A stretch of 64,000 nucleotides of DNA. Origin: Bombyx mori (lineage: Eukaryota; Arthropoda; Insecta; Lepidoptera; Bombycidae). The stretch's first letter is position 1. Each line of letters opens with the position of its first letter. Both the position numbers and the translations under genes were made by a program. Location of the stretch: assembly GCF_030269925.1 (NCBI RefSeq), contig NC_085116.1, positions 17,484,001 through 17,548,000 on the forward strand, given 5' to 3'. Below the pieces are notes generated by a model that saw nothing but the letters and a program-made list of their open reading frames with translations, made no database searches and was not told the DNA's origin. This document shows, piece after piece, positions 1 to 10,942 of this stretch.

Positions 1-257
1 ATTTGCGTAATCACTGGTGGTAGGACCTCTTGGGAGTCCGCACGGGTAGGTACCACCACCCCGCCTATTTCCGCCGTGAAGCAGTAATGCGTTTCGGTTC
101 GAAAGGTGGGGTAGCCGTTGTAACTATACTGATATCTTAGAACTTATATCTCGAGATGGGTGGCGCATTTACGTTGTAGATGTCTATGGGCTCCAGTAAC
201 CACTTAACACCAGGTGGGCTGTGAGCTCGTCCATCCATCTAAGCAATAAAAAAAATA
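1..257 (+). repeat. Bm1-type SINE, 3' part, cut by window edge
   Basis: This is the body and tail of the tRNA-derived SINE found many times in the window. The tRNA-like head lies outside the window. It ends in the usual AATAAAAAAA tail. Complete copies at 3066-3512 and 35472-35918 show the whole unit. Confidence 0.8.
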
Positions 258-1330
258 CAATAGAGAGGGCTAGTGAAGCACTATCGTCCGCTCCAAGCGA
301 CAGAATGTAAATACAGCGAAGAGCGACATGATATAGTAATTCCTTTATTAGTTACCTACCAACATTTAACTACTAACTACTAACCGTAACTGTACTACTA
401 CTAATAAAATATCAGTTGCTTGGTGCAAATCAAAGCTGGTTTCATGCTTATTTGTTGAAGTTTTGTATCATAATTCTAAAAGAACCGAACCAGCAGGGTA
501 CGACGGCAAAACAATTTATTGATAAAACAAGTACCAGACTCCCTTACCTCTGTCGAAAATCCAACTTGCTGCCACTGTTTAGCAAAACATGCATCCGATC
601 AAAATGTTGACAAATACAGTTTTTCAAACACATCACAGCATCAACACTTGCTTAAATCACTGACGAGTTGTCTTATCCGAAAACAATGTATTTATAAATC
701 GTTTTTATAAGAAATGTAAATACACAGGGCTTGTTTGTTACAAAATGTTTACAAATACGTGTAGGGCGGGCGGCGGGTCAACGCTCGACTGTAGCCGCCC
801 GTCGTCATGGCGACTCGTGACATAGAATATCTCAGAGTAGACTGATTCTTAGGCGTGAACGTGGAGCACTGAACAGGTAGCGCTGTTCCTGAATGAACCG
901 ATTAAAAAGTTTAAATTGCGCAAAACATATTTTCTGTTTTAATAGGTAATGATTACTAGTATGGATTTTTTTTGAAGAAAATTAGAGAGGCCCTTTTAGT
1001 AAAAATAAAAAAAATCTGATGTAAGCACTAGATCTCATAGTCATCAGAACGTGAACGCTGCCACACCCATCTTGAGATATGAGATCAACGTCTCAACTGT
1101 ACAACGGATGTGCCATATTTCAACCGGAGTGCATGATTGCTCGCGACAAAAAGCGGCATGACGGGGGAACTTTCCCGTGCGGGGTTACATTACGCCCTAC
1201 CGCCGGTAAATTCAAACTAAAATATGTTTTGGGCTGGAGCGGCATACAAAACTGATTAAAATAGTCGTCTACTAAATATGAACTAAGAGCACTTTATGGA
1301 GACATATATTGAGATATGTCCTTCTTAAAA
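258..1330. other. Unassigned AT-rich DNA
   Basis: No supported gene. Short ORFs (for example 416-610) have no recognisable motif. A GC-rich patch at about 762-806 holds a weak inverted GGGCGGCGGG / CCGCCCGTCG pair. Nothing else stands out. Confidence 0.5.
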
Positions 1331-1334
1331 CGAG

Positions 1335-1462
1335 GTTTTTTGAGAGTACTTAACGGTAGACAGAGGTTTGGCTCTGCTCCTGGCGTTGCTGACGTCTATG
1401 AGCGACGGTAAGCACTCACCATCAGGTGAACCGTATACTCTTCTGCCTACAAGGGCTATAAA
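1335..1462 (+). repeat. LINE 3' end relic (last RT-ORF codons and tail)
   Basis: This resembles the 3' ends at 63400-63543, 44535-44985 (minus) and 36516-36636 (minus). It carries the end of the RT ORF, the CACTCACCATCAGGTG motif and a CTGCCTACAAGGGC terminal segment. It is a 5'-truncated fragment. Confidence 0.6.
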
Positions 1463-2139
1463 TATAAAACTCGTCCGTCTCTACCGAGTCTCGAACTCGC
1501 CTCTGTGGCTCACATTTAATTACCAGCAGCAATTAAACAAATTTATAAATTATGCAAATTTGATTTTGTTACACGATGTGTTAATTTACAGCGGAACTCA
1601 GTCGTGAGCACGTGGCGCTATTACGCGTATTTGTTTAGACAAATAGATCTATTCCCTAAATTTAGTCAAAATATTTGTGTAATGATTTTTAAAAACTTGG
1701 ACCGAATATTGATTTTATCTGTTTTAATAGATGGAAGAAATTACTTTAACAGTATGAATTGAACAGTAAAGTAAAAAACTGTAATGTCAAGCGGAGACGA
1801 AAAGAAACAGTTTATTAATTATTATTATAATTTGTAGAAAACCACAATCATGTTCAGGTCTGTTTTTTTGTCTTTATCACTCACTCGGTCAAGGCTGGAT
1901 GGATACCGGACCCTGTCGGACACATAGGTATTGCCGATATTTGTATAGCTTCATAAACTGATAAAAATAGTAGGTACTCGTGGATAATAATTAAGAGTTT
2001 ATTATCTTTACAATTTTTTCATAAAGTAACATAGTTATTTTTAAATAGTGCAAAACATCATATTTGTGCTGATTTTGTTTTCATTAATAACTAATAATAA
2101 TGTTAAAATAGGTAATGATGATATTTATTCATTTTTCTG
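1463..2139. other. Unassigned AT-rich DNA
   Basis: No gene, RNA or repeat could be supported here. Confidence 0.5.
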
Positions 2140-2426
2140 ACGTTGACTGCCGTGTAGGTCACCGGTGCCCTACGCGGCGCACTGAAGTAATTATGTAGAT
2201 TTCTGTTACTAAGCGCCTGGATTGTCTAACTTTAGCTCCTTTTGTTTGTTAAAGTATGTTTTAGTTTTTTGGGCTCTTAGAAATTCATTCTCAGTATCTT
2301 CATATTCGTCGTCCTAGAGTCTACTAGATATTCCGACGTCTTAGTAAAAAGATCGAAGAGAGGAATCAACATGATTACTTGAGTGCGCCGCGTAGGGCAC
2401 TGGTGACCTACACCGCAGTCAACGTG
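2140..2426. mobile_element. piggyBac-like MITE with about 48-bp terminal inverted repeats
   Basis: The arms 2140-2187 and 2378-2425 are reverse complements at 45 of 48 positions. The right end is followed by TTAA (2427-2430), the target of piggyBac-type transposases; the left flank has lost this motif. On the minus strand, one frame of the interior encodes an acidic stretch (DDEYEDTENEFLRAQ), like the acidic start of many piggyBac transposases, but it contains stops. The element is too short to code for a transposase. The family assignment is inference. Confidence 0.65.
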
Positions 2427-2489
2427 TTAAAGGTTTAGAGCACACTGCCTTGGATACGAGTCTTTTTCACAGTCTTGTTGTCAAAGACC

Positions 2490-2709
2490 TTTTTTTTTTT
2501 TAATTTATCCTACCTATGCTGATAGCCTTGAGAGGCTATTTCAGCTTCACCCTAACGTTTGTAGGTGAGCTCACGGGGCTCAACCGGAGAGTTGCTAACC
2601 TGACCCTCGCAAGAGCAGTGCTTCGCAGAATCTACCACCTGATCGGAAACGCGACCCATTGAGAAGATCCGGCGAGAACCTCAGTGGGCTGTGTCTATGG
2701 GTTAAGGAG
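2490..2709 (-). mobile_element. BMC1/L1Bm-type LINE 3' UTR, truncated
   Basis: Read on the minus strand this is the LINE 3' end (CCGGATCTTCTCAATGGGTC region) ending in poly(A), which appears as the T run from 2490. A 5-bp duplication AGACC flanks it (2485-2489 and 2710-2714). No coding part is left. Confidence 0.7.
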
Positions 2710-2750
2710 AGACCATAAAGCGTTTCTTATAAGACAAGTGTTCTTTTGCG

Positions 2751-2796
2751 TGTGCTGTATGTCTGTGTGTCTGTGTGTGTGTGTGTGTTGTGTTAT
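2751..2796. repeat. (TG)n microsatellite
   Basis: An alternating TG/TC tract with a core of about nine TG units, next to a BMC1-type tail. Confidence 0.8.
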
Positions 2797-3065
2797 GTGG
2801 AGGATTAGATTTTTAAATGAAATGTAGTTTTGCATCAAGCATTTATGTAGGTACATCTAATGTATTTATTACATAGACAATGATTAATACCACAACATTC
2901 CTTACCACAACATAGTCCCCATTTCCTTAAACCTATATTGAGACCCCGATATAACTATTTTCGAGCAGATTATAGCCAAATCGTATCCTACTTAATTAAT
3001 ATTCATTGGAATGAAAAGTTAGAGGGGTGTCAAAATGTAAATGAAATGACTGACATATTTGATCT

Positions 3066-3512
3066 TTTTTTTATTTTTTGTTATTGCTTAGGTGGTTGGA
3101 CGAGCTCACAGTCTACCTGGTGTTAAGTGATTACTGGAGCCCATAGACATCTATAACGTAAATGCGCCACCCACCTCGAGATACAAGTTCTAAGGTCTCA
3201 AGTATAGTTACAACGGCTACCCCACCCTTCGAACCGAAACGCATTGCTGCTTCACGGCGGAAATAGGCGGGGTGGTGGTACCTACCCGTGCGGACTCCCA
3301 AGAGGTCCTACCACCAGTAATTACGCAAATTATAATTTTGCGGGTTTGATTTTTATTACACAATGTTATTCCTTTACCGTGGAAGCCAATCGTGAACAAT
3401 TTGTTGAGTACGTATTTCAGTAGAAAAATTGGTACCCGCCTGCGGGATTCGAACACCGGTGCATCGCTACATACGAATGCACCGGACGTCTTATCCTTTA
3501 GGCCACGACGAC
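3066..3512 (-). repeat. Full-length Bm1-type SINE inside LINE A
   Basis: On the minus strand it runs from the tRNA-like head (box A TGGCCTAAAGG, box B GTTCGAATCCC) through the body to an A-rich tail. LINE A coding sequence continues on both sides, and TTGATC occurs at both junctions as a likely target duplication. Confidence 0.85.
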
Positions 3513-3635
3513 TACAATTGATCATTTCATTTATACGGCTATTGATTTATTTACTCCGCGAACGAAGCCTGTGTCTACTAAATTTCCCTCATGGTTTAGC
3601 AACTCTCTAATAAGACTGTTTCTGAGTAAAATAAA

Positions 3636-4334
3636 GTGAGGTATCGATTTAAGAAATATAAAAATCCGCGCGACCAATTAGAATTTGAGCTCCTTCGAGA
3701 GCGTGTTCACAAATTGAGCGAGCAATGTCTTCATGTATATAAGAAGAGAATTGAAGTTGATATTTGTAGGAATCCTAAAAGCTTTTGGCGCTGCATTAAA
3801 GATAGACGAAATGGTGAGACCACTGTACCAGCAATTATGTATCAGGGAAACCAGATCGCATCTACCGGACCGCAAATCGCACAGAAGTTCGCGAGTTTCT
3901 TTTTGTCAATATTTAGCAGAGATTCCCTAGCTGATTATGTAGACTTTTCTTTTAATACAACTCCTTTAAGTCGTATTAACATATCAGAACGTGACATTCA
4001 ACGCGCAATTAAAAAGCTAGACATGTACAAAGGTGCTGGACCAGATGATATTCCCCCGGTTTTTGTTAGACGTTGCGGCTCTGATTTGACTTTACCTTTG
4101 TCAATTATCTTCAACAGATCCTTGAATGATGGTGTATTTCCAGACAATTGGAAGAGCTCTAAAGTAGTCCCAGTATTTAAGAAAGGCGCCACTAGCAATG
4201 TTAGTAACTACAGACCAATTTCTATACTTTCATACATTCCAAAGCTCTTCGAGTCACTTGTCTGTCCTTTTATTACACAGCATCTGAATAACTTTATTTC
4301 TGAACATCAACACGGGCTTAGAAAAGGCAACTAA
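3636..4334 (+). pseudogene. Broken RT ORF of LINE A, N-terminal part of the RT domain
   Basis: This 232-residue open stretch has the motifs PKSFWRCIKDRR, GPDDIP and NYRPISILS that precede the catalytic site of LINE reverse transcriptases. Upstream coding sequence in another frame ends in a TGA near 3632, and this frame stops at 4332. The catalytic block comes only after a gap that holds a fold-back (4462-4501). It has no path to an active enzyme. Confidence 0.75.
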
Positions 4335-4461
4335 TTTAGTCTCATTTACGTCTTACCTCTGCCGGGAAATTGATAGAGGTCTGGAAGTAGATCCAATTTA
4401 TATGGACTTTTCCAGTGTCGTCGATAAGGTCTGTCATTCTCGTTTAATAAATAAATTACAA

Positions 4462-4501
4462 GGCTTTGGGATTGGTCATATCTATGACCAATCCCAAAGC
4501 C
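4462..4501. repeat. Perfect 19-bp palindrome with 2-nt spacer
   Basis: 4462-4480 and 4483-4501 are exact reverse complements with TC between them. It interrupts the RT ORF of LINE A. It looks like a local templated inversion rather than a transposon end. Confidence 0.9.
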
Positions 4502-4625
4502 CAAAGGTGATTTATGACCATTCACTACTATAAACTGGAGTATTTTTGCAAAATATGAACGAATAGTCCTGTGGGACTACATAGCCATTTCAGGCGTACC
4601 ACAAGGCTCCCATCTCGGTCCTGTA

Positions 4626-5027
4626 TTGTTTTCGGCTTTTATTAATGATATAACTTCAGAAATACGCGACAGTGAATTTTGTCTTTTTGCTGAAGATTTC
4701 AAAATATACAGAACAGTTACTTTACCAACAGACTCAGAACTTATACAATGTGACTTAGATAGAATAAATGTATGGTGTAATTTAAATGGGATGACAATAA
4801 ATACAAAAAAGTCCTATTACATAAAAAATTCTGAAAAACTAATCCCTATGACATCCTGTTATGTATTGAATGGTGACATTCTGCAGCAAGTCAATGAAAT
4901 TCGAGATTTGGGCGTGATGATGGATAACAAATTAACATTCAAAGCACATATTTATGCAATTGTTATTAAAGCTGCCAAAATGCTGGGATTCCTAAAAAGA
5001 AATACTATTTATGTCCCCAAACACTAA
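4626..5027 (+). pseudogene. Broken RT ORF of LINE A, catalytic part
   Basis: This continues the RT of LINE A. In-frame GVPQGSHLGP-like coding lies just upstream (about 4598-4625). The active-site FADD reads FAED here, so a catalytic Asp is replaced by Glu. Further blocks match the thumb region (NEIRDLGVMMDNKLTF). It stops before the second nested SINE. Confidence 0.7.
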
Positions 5028-5086
5028 AATAATATTATATAACTCGCTGGTTCACAACTTGAGCTCGCATCAGTAGTTTTTTTTTA

Positions 5087-5454
5087 GTTTTTTTTATTGC
5101 TTAGATGTGTGGACGAGCTCACAGCCCACCTAGTCTTAAGTGGTTACTGGAGCCCATAGACATCTACAACGCAAATGCGCCACACACCTTGAGATATAGT
5201 TTTAAGGTCTCAGTATAGTCACAACGGCTGCCCCACCCTTCAAACCGAAACGCATTACTGCTTCACGGCAGAAATAGGCGGGGCGGTGGTACCTACCCGT
5301 GCGGACTCACAAGAGGTCCTACCACCAGTAATTACGCAAATTATAATTTTGCGGGTTTGATTTTTATTGCACGATGTTATTCCTTCACCGTGGAAGTCAA
5401 TCGTGAACATTTGTTGAGTACGTATTTCATTAGAAAAATTGGTACCCGCCAGCG
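5087..5454 (-). repeat. Bm1-type SINE, head-truncated, inside LINE A
   Basis: The minus-strand SINE is cut in the tRNA-like head just after GGTACCCGCC. The LINE A C-terminal RT coding (WGPHY region) resumes directly after it. AGTTT flanks both sides and fits a short target duplication. Confidence 0.8.
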
Positions 5455-5662
5455 AGTTTGGGGTCCCCATTACGCTAATTACTCGCAGCGTATTGAAAGC
5501 ATACAGCGTGCATTCTCTAAGCACTTGGTATTCCATTCTTCTAGCATATCTTACCGTACCACATATGATCTACGTCTTAAACATTTTAAAATGATACCGC
5601 TCGGCTACTGTCGTAGAATAATTAATACTAGTGGTCCCGCAGTAGTCGAAATTCGACTATAA
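5455..5662 (+). pseudogene. RT C-terminal remnant of LINE A
   Basis: This encodes the last part of a LINE polymerase (HYANYSQRIESIQ, YDLRLKHF). It is joined to the upstream portion only if the SINE is ignored. The 3' UTR of the LINE follows to about 6482. Confidence 0.7.
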
Positions 5663-6482
5663 TTCTTCGACTACCTTTATTTCTTTATTATAATTTAATC
5701 TATTCTCAATTTGACCACAGACGTCAAAAACAAAAGTTTGACAATAAATAGTATGCATGCGTGTTGCGTCAAATACATGGTAGTGTGTGTAATGTTTTCT
5801 TTATTGATTTAATGTATTTTAAGCATAATTTAAAAAAAATATCAACATTCTGCACTCCTTCTCTATATTCTCTTTAAGTGTGGGAAATTTCACACTCCTC
5901 CGTCCGCGCAATTTTTGTAAAAAGGGATACAAAGTTTTTCCTTCACATATTATTATATAGATCATGTTCCTAAAAAACTAATTTCCGGAAGCATAGATAG
6001 AGCCACTTAATTCAGGAAATCAACTTTAGCGTTCCATACCACTGCCCACGGCATCCTATCACTAAATTTTTCTATATTACCTCCTTAAATATTCCCCTTT
6101 ATCAAAGATTTGTAGTGAATATAATCAAATATGTGCATTAATTGAGGGCATCGACATTTTTGACGACACGTGTCCTGGTCTCAAAAACAAACTACATATA
6201 TCCAAGTTCCTTTGTTTATAATTATTGATGAGAGAATGTTAAGTAGCTAACCCTTGTTTTCATGTTCCTCTCAATTTTTATTTTTATGTTGTACTGTTAA
6301 CATTTAAATTTAACCTATTTTTTCGCTGTTTTTTAAAATTGCTGTAACATGTCATAGTGCGTTATAAGAGATGGCTGTATATGCCTGTAACTGGCTTACA
6401 AACCAGTACTTAATTTTATACATGTTCATTTTAAGCTTGAATGTTTTGTGTGTATTGCTGTTGGTGTGTTTAAATAAATAAA

Positions 6483-6870
6483 TCAAGTAGTTGATTACAT
6501 ATTCTAGTGTGTTTGCCAATCGATTGTCTTAAAACGGTTTTTACGATATAATCTCGCATTTATCTCATTTTATTTTTTGTAACCTTTCGCACGAACTAGT
6601 TAGTCTTCATGATCACGAATGTGTAACGTGTTATTTGTCGACTTTTCAAAAGATTGCGAATAAGTACATTTCTTGTATTTTGTTTGCTTAGGAACTGTTG
6701 ACGAGCTAGTAGTGTTAGTATTTTACTTATTTCTATAAAATACACATACACATGGAATTTCATACACATGGAAGCAGTTATTCACCTCTGCCATAACAAG
6801 ATAAAAGATAATTACAAAATATGTATTGTTATAATGCCTACATACAATTATTGTTGGAATGAGGTGTCAG
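6483..6870. other. Unassigned AT-rich DNA
   Basis: Nothing supported. It ends at the 10-bp target site TGTATAAGGT of the next LINE. Confidence 0.5.
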
Positions 6871-6880
6871 TGTATAAGGT

Positions 6881-7803
6881 CTCCACACGGATTTCCTCCC
6901 GTATTAGGAGGAGGAATCTCACACCCCCGATTACTCTCTTTAGACAACCCATACCCTGGGTCAGGAAGGTCAAGTACCTGGGCGTTGCCCTGGATGCATC
7001 GATGACATTCCGCCCGCATATAAAATCAGTCCGTGACCGTGCCGCGTTTATTCTCGGTAGACTCTACCCCTTGATCTGTAAGCGGAGTAAAATGTCCCTT
7101 CGGAACAAGGTGACACTTTACAAAACTTGCATAAGGCCCGTCATGACTTACGCGAGTGTGGTGTTCGCTCACGCGGCCCGCACACACATAGACACCCTCC
7201 AATCTGTACAATCCCGCTTTTGCAGGTTAGCCGTCGGAGCTCCGTGGTTCGTGAGGAACGTTGACCTACACGACGACCTGGGCCTCGAATCTATCCAGAA
7301 ATACATGAAGTCAGCGTCGGAACGGTACTTCGATAAGGCTATGCGTCATGATAATCGCCTTATCGTTGCCGCCGCTGACTACTCCCCGAATCCTGATCAC
7401 GCAGGAGCCAGTCACCGTCGACGCCCTAGACACGTCCTTACGGATCCATCAGATCCAATAACCTTTGCATTAGACGCCTTCAGCTCTAACACTAGGAGCA
7501 GGCTTAGGGACCTCGGTAACCGTACTCGTCGAACTCGACAAAGAGTTCGCCGTGCAACCTAACCCATGAATCAGCTCGCTGAGTTTCTCGCCGGATCTTC
7601 TCAGCGGGTCGCGATTCCGATCCGGTAGTAGATTCATTCGCGAAGCAGCTACTCTTGAGCTGTTAGGTCTCCTTCGGAGGCGCTCGGGTAGCTGTTAGCA
7701 AATCCCAACCCACCTGGCTGAGCCTTTGCTCGCCCACCTGTCCTGGTGAAACTGGAAAGGCCTCCGGGCCACCAGTAATTTTTCAATCATAAAAAAAAAA
7801 AAA
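6881..7803 (+). mobile_element. 5'-truncated BMC1/L1Bm-type LINE with 10-bp target duplication
   Basis: The insertion is bounded by TGTATAAGGT at 6871-6880 and 7804-7813. It holds the end of an RT ORF, a 3' UTR with the CGGATCTTCTCAGCGGGTC segment and a terminal A run. The perfect duplication and the open ORF suggest a fairly recent event. The name BMC1/L1Bm rests on recall of this common silkworm Jockey-clade LINE and was not searched. Confidence 0.8.
6882..7562 (+). pseudogene. C-terminal fragment of BMC1-type RT ORF
   Basis: About 226 uninterrupted codons of the RT thumb and C-terminal region: VKYLGVALDASMTF, YKTCIRPVMTYASVVFAHAA and an arginine-rich end. The frame is open for 38 codons upstream to an ATG at 6768, but that part is host flank beyond the target duplication, not LINE sequence. 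It has no palm domain and cannot act as a polymerase. It stops with TAA at 7560. Confidence 0.75.
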
Positions 7804-7813
7804 TGTATAAGGT

Positions 7814-9004
7814 TTAGTAAAGACAATACGGATCTAATTTTTTTTCCTACTAGCTGTCGATCGAATTCAAAAATCAAAATAAAAACTAATAAAAATTTTG
7901 TAATTAATTTTGCTAGTGTTTTAACAGGCCTCGCCATCTAGAAATATTGATCAAAACTAAATTCAGACATTATAATTATTACCGACTATGTTACACCTGT
8001 GAACATGTATTTAGTTTTCGTGTCGTTGTGTAGATGGCGCTAGGCTGATTGAAACACTTCTACTGCGATTTTTTATATATGAAAAGAAACGATTTCGAAC
8101 CTTCCACATTGCTTAAGATAGTTATTTTATGAAGGAAAAGGTTCAGCTACATCACAGAGGATGTTATAACTATCGTTTTATATCAGACAATTTAGTTTAG
8201 TGTCTTTACCTTGGGAGGAAATAAGGAAATGCAATACTTATTATATTTGAATGGTCAAACTTCAGGAATTGATGTAGAGCGCGTGATTGGTTCGTGTTCG
8301 TAATATACAGTTCAGTGAGACGCAAAATTCATTTTTGCAATTTTCTCTATCATCAGTACCTAGCATTAAATTTATTGAATAAGTGTAGTAAATAGGACAA
8401 TCAGTAAGGATATTATTTCTATGAAAGGCAATAAAGACTGCGGCCAGCAGGACAAGGCAAACAGCGTCTGACCAGATCCTCAGAACACATCCATCTTGAC
8501 AATAACAAACACCCCTCCGGTACCTTCTTAACGCTGTGAAGGTTGTGTGTTAGCTCATTTGCGCGCAATAAAAACATCAGTAAAAATAAAATACCTTGAA
8601 AGCTCTAACAGATAACTTTGTAAGTATACTGCCCGTTTTCATGTTACCTGTCGCCCTAAGCCTTTAAGCTTTTACCTCTAACCTTTCTATTTAATTACGA
8701 TCATTTTATTTAAGAAACAAAGCTCTTAATAACGGACTTTGTTGCTTCACTCCGTTAGTAACAGACCTCTCTAACCTGTACTAGTACTACTCATATATCA
8801 ATATTATAAATATGAAGGTTTGTATGTGCAAAAATGTGTGAGGTTTGGATGAAATTTGCTCAGAATTAGTTTATAAGTTGGATCAGCCCAAGGGATAGTT
8901 TTTATCATGGTTAATGACATAACCAAAACAGGGTCGACTAATACTCATATAATAAATACCCCAGTAGCAAATTACGTACCAGCGGAGCTACAGGCCGGCT
9001 CATT
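7814..9004. other. Unassigned AT-rich DNA
   Basis: No gene or clear repeat was seen. Confidence 0.45.
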
Positions 9005-9011
9005 ATAATAG

Positions 9012-9307
9012 TTTTTTTTTTTTTTATAGTTGAAGGATTACTGCTGGCCTGGAAGCCTTTCCGGTTTCACCAGGACAGTTGGGCGAGCAAGGGCTCAGTC
9101 AGGAGTGGTGGGATTTGCTAACAGCTGCCCGAGTGCCTCCGAAGGAGTCATAACAACTCAAGAGTAACTGCTTCGCGAATGAATCTACTACCGGATCGGA
9201 ATCGCAACCCGCTGAGTAGATCCGGCGAGAAACTCAGCGAGCTGGTGCATGGGTTAGGTTGCACGTCGAATTTTTTGCCGATTTCGACGAGTACGGTTAG
9301 TGGGATC
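9012..9307 (-). mobile_element. BMC1-type LINE 3' end, truncated
   Basis: On the minus strand it carries the same 3' UTR as 7563-7790, with the poly(A) shown as T from 9012. ATAATAG flanks it at 9005-9011 and 9308-9314. Confidence 0.75.
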
Positions 9308-9314
9308 ATAATAG

Positions 9315-10127
9315 TGAACCAGAGAAAAAAACTGTTAAATGTCTTCTGAATAATGTTTTATTTATCCACGTTGTATTCTAGTATTCTAATCAAAAGTCGT
9401 CGCGAATTTCATTTGTGAACTTTCGACGTCAAATAAATGATGTTAAGTTTTGATGAAAATACATTCGCCGGTTGACGGATCATTTAATTAAAAGTTTGAA
9501 AAAGTAATTTCTTCTACTTCGTGTCTCTCGGAGACGCAGTGTTCGAGTCTCAGTCATATGTGTATTAACAATTATTTGTATTCTGCTCTCAGCCAACGGT
9601 TTATTTGGAATGGTAGCTCTTGTTGACTCCAAAATAATGTACAAACGAAATATACGAAGTATTGGCATATTCCCGAGATGTTGCAGGCGGCAGGGATTAT
9701 GAAGCATTGCAATTAATGATTATTGATATCAAACATAATCAAAATGTCATGACTTTCATAGTGTAGATAAATTCAAATTAATTTAGCCGAAAAAGAAAAT
9801 TAGACAGTTTCATTTAGGGCAGGTTAAATGACAGACAGTACAGAGAATACCATTTTTTTTAAGTGAAACTTCTTCAGGGGCGTTCAAAATAAAATTTCAC
9901 TCGCGATAGATTCGTTACGTCTTTATAAAAAAAAAAAATTAAGAAGAGCGAGAGTGAGGAAACAGACAAAGCGTCTCGCAGAGCACTCGACCGTGGAAAG
10001 AGGGAAAGGACAAAGCCAGCTAGGCCGTTTCTCTTATGTATAAGCACAAGTAAGCTGTGTACAGCATTCCCTATTCTAAATGAAGAAAACCACAATACTA
10101 CACACCGCAAAAGAAGTTTCACGTCTT
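9315..10127. other. Unassigned AT-rich DNA
   Basis: No gene supported. Short reverse-strand ORFs at 9480-9707 and 9874-10131 have no recognisable motif. Confidence 0.45.
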
Positions 10128-10339
10128 TCACCCGGTCACCGTCCTCGCAGCGGCGAAGGGCTCGGCGAGTGAATTAACCCATAGACAAAGCCCACTGAGT
10201 TTCTCGCCGGATCCTCTTAGTGGGTCGCGTTTCCGATCCAGTGTTAGCAACACTCCCGGTTTGAGCCCCGTGAGCTCACCTACCAAGGAGAAGCTGAAAT
10301 AGCCTCTCAAGGCTATCAGCATAGGTAGGTTAAAAAAAA
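10128..10339 (+). mobile_element. BMC1-type LINE 3' UTR, truncated
   Basis: The 3' UTR variant with CCTCTCAAGGCTATCAGC ends in A8. The gypsy-type element sits 17 bp downstream of this tail. Confidence 0.7.
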
Positions 10340-10356
10340 GTGCACCAGGTTGCACG

Positions 10357-10882
10357 TGATAGCTTATGCCTATGTATAGGTATAGATATATAACACAAAT
10401 AATGTTAGTAAATTAAGTAATAATATATTTATAAATAATTGCAGTAAATACAAATTTAAATTAAAGCCAACGTTCGAGCGATGACAAACAAGTATGACGC
10501 ATAGTTGTTTGTCACCGCCTACAAAAGCCCCTGCGCCGACCAATCTCGATTCATTCTCGGTTGAGACGTCGGGCGGTGCGGAGCTCTCTCTCTGGCTTGA
10601 TACTGTGTATAAGTGTGGACATTGTGAATTAAAAGATAAGTATAATTATTACGTTATTAAATAAATATTATTATGTATGTAAAATGTTTCTATTTGCCAT
10701 TTATCATAAATAAATGAATATACAATGATTATTACATAATGGTATTATTATTACTCAATAGATAGATGTTCCTGATGAAGTAACTGTTTTGAACTATGCT
10801 TCAATATGCAATTCAACAAATATATAGTGTAGAATTACTAAATTGCTAATTCTTAGGTTGTTGTTAGATAAAATTGCTATTA
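10357..10882 (+). repeat. 5' LTR (526 bp)
   Basis: It starts TGATAGC and ends GCTATTA. It is identical to the 3' LTR except for one base. Around 10551-10556, TCATTC resembles an arthropod initiator; this is inference. Confidence 0.95.
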
Positions 10883-10899
10883 TCAGAAGTGGGATTCGA
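10883..10899 (+). promoter_or_regulatory. Primer binding site, tRNA-Leu type
   Basis: The 17 bases directly after the LTR, TCAGAAGTGGGATTCGA, are complementary to the 3' part of animal tRNA-Leu, starting a few bases inside its CCA end. An internally offset tRNA-Leu primer is, from memory, a hallmark of the Drosophila mdg3/micropia group. Confidence 0.7.
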
Positions 10900-10942
10900 T
10901 AATCCTAGCTTGTTGATTAATATTTTTCTTTTAAAACTCCAG

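Larger units (their letters stand above)
2930..6482 (+). mobile_element. Degenerate non-LTR retrotransposon (LINE A), host to two SINEs
   Basis: Conceptual reading gives a LINE polymerase in broken pieces. The region upstream of RT starts at about 2938, continues after a SINE at 3513, and reads into an RT domain at 3636-4334. A further block lies at 4626-5027, with LFAEDFKIYR in place of the usual FADD motif, and a C-terminal block at 5455-5662 follows the second SINE. The 3' UTR ends in AAATAAATAAAT. A second dead copy lies at 52805-54056. It belongs to the Jockey/CR1-type superfamily; the exact clade is not settled. Endonuclease is missing, so the copy is 5'-truncated. Confidence 0.75.
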
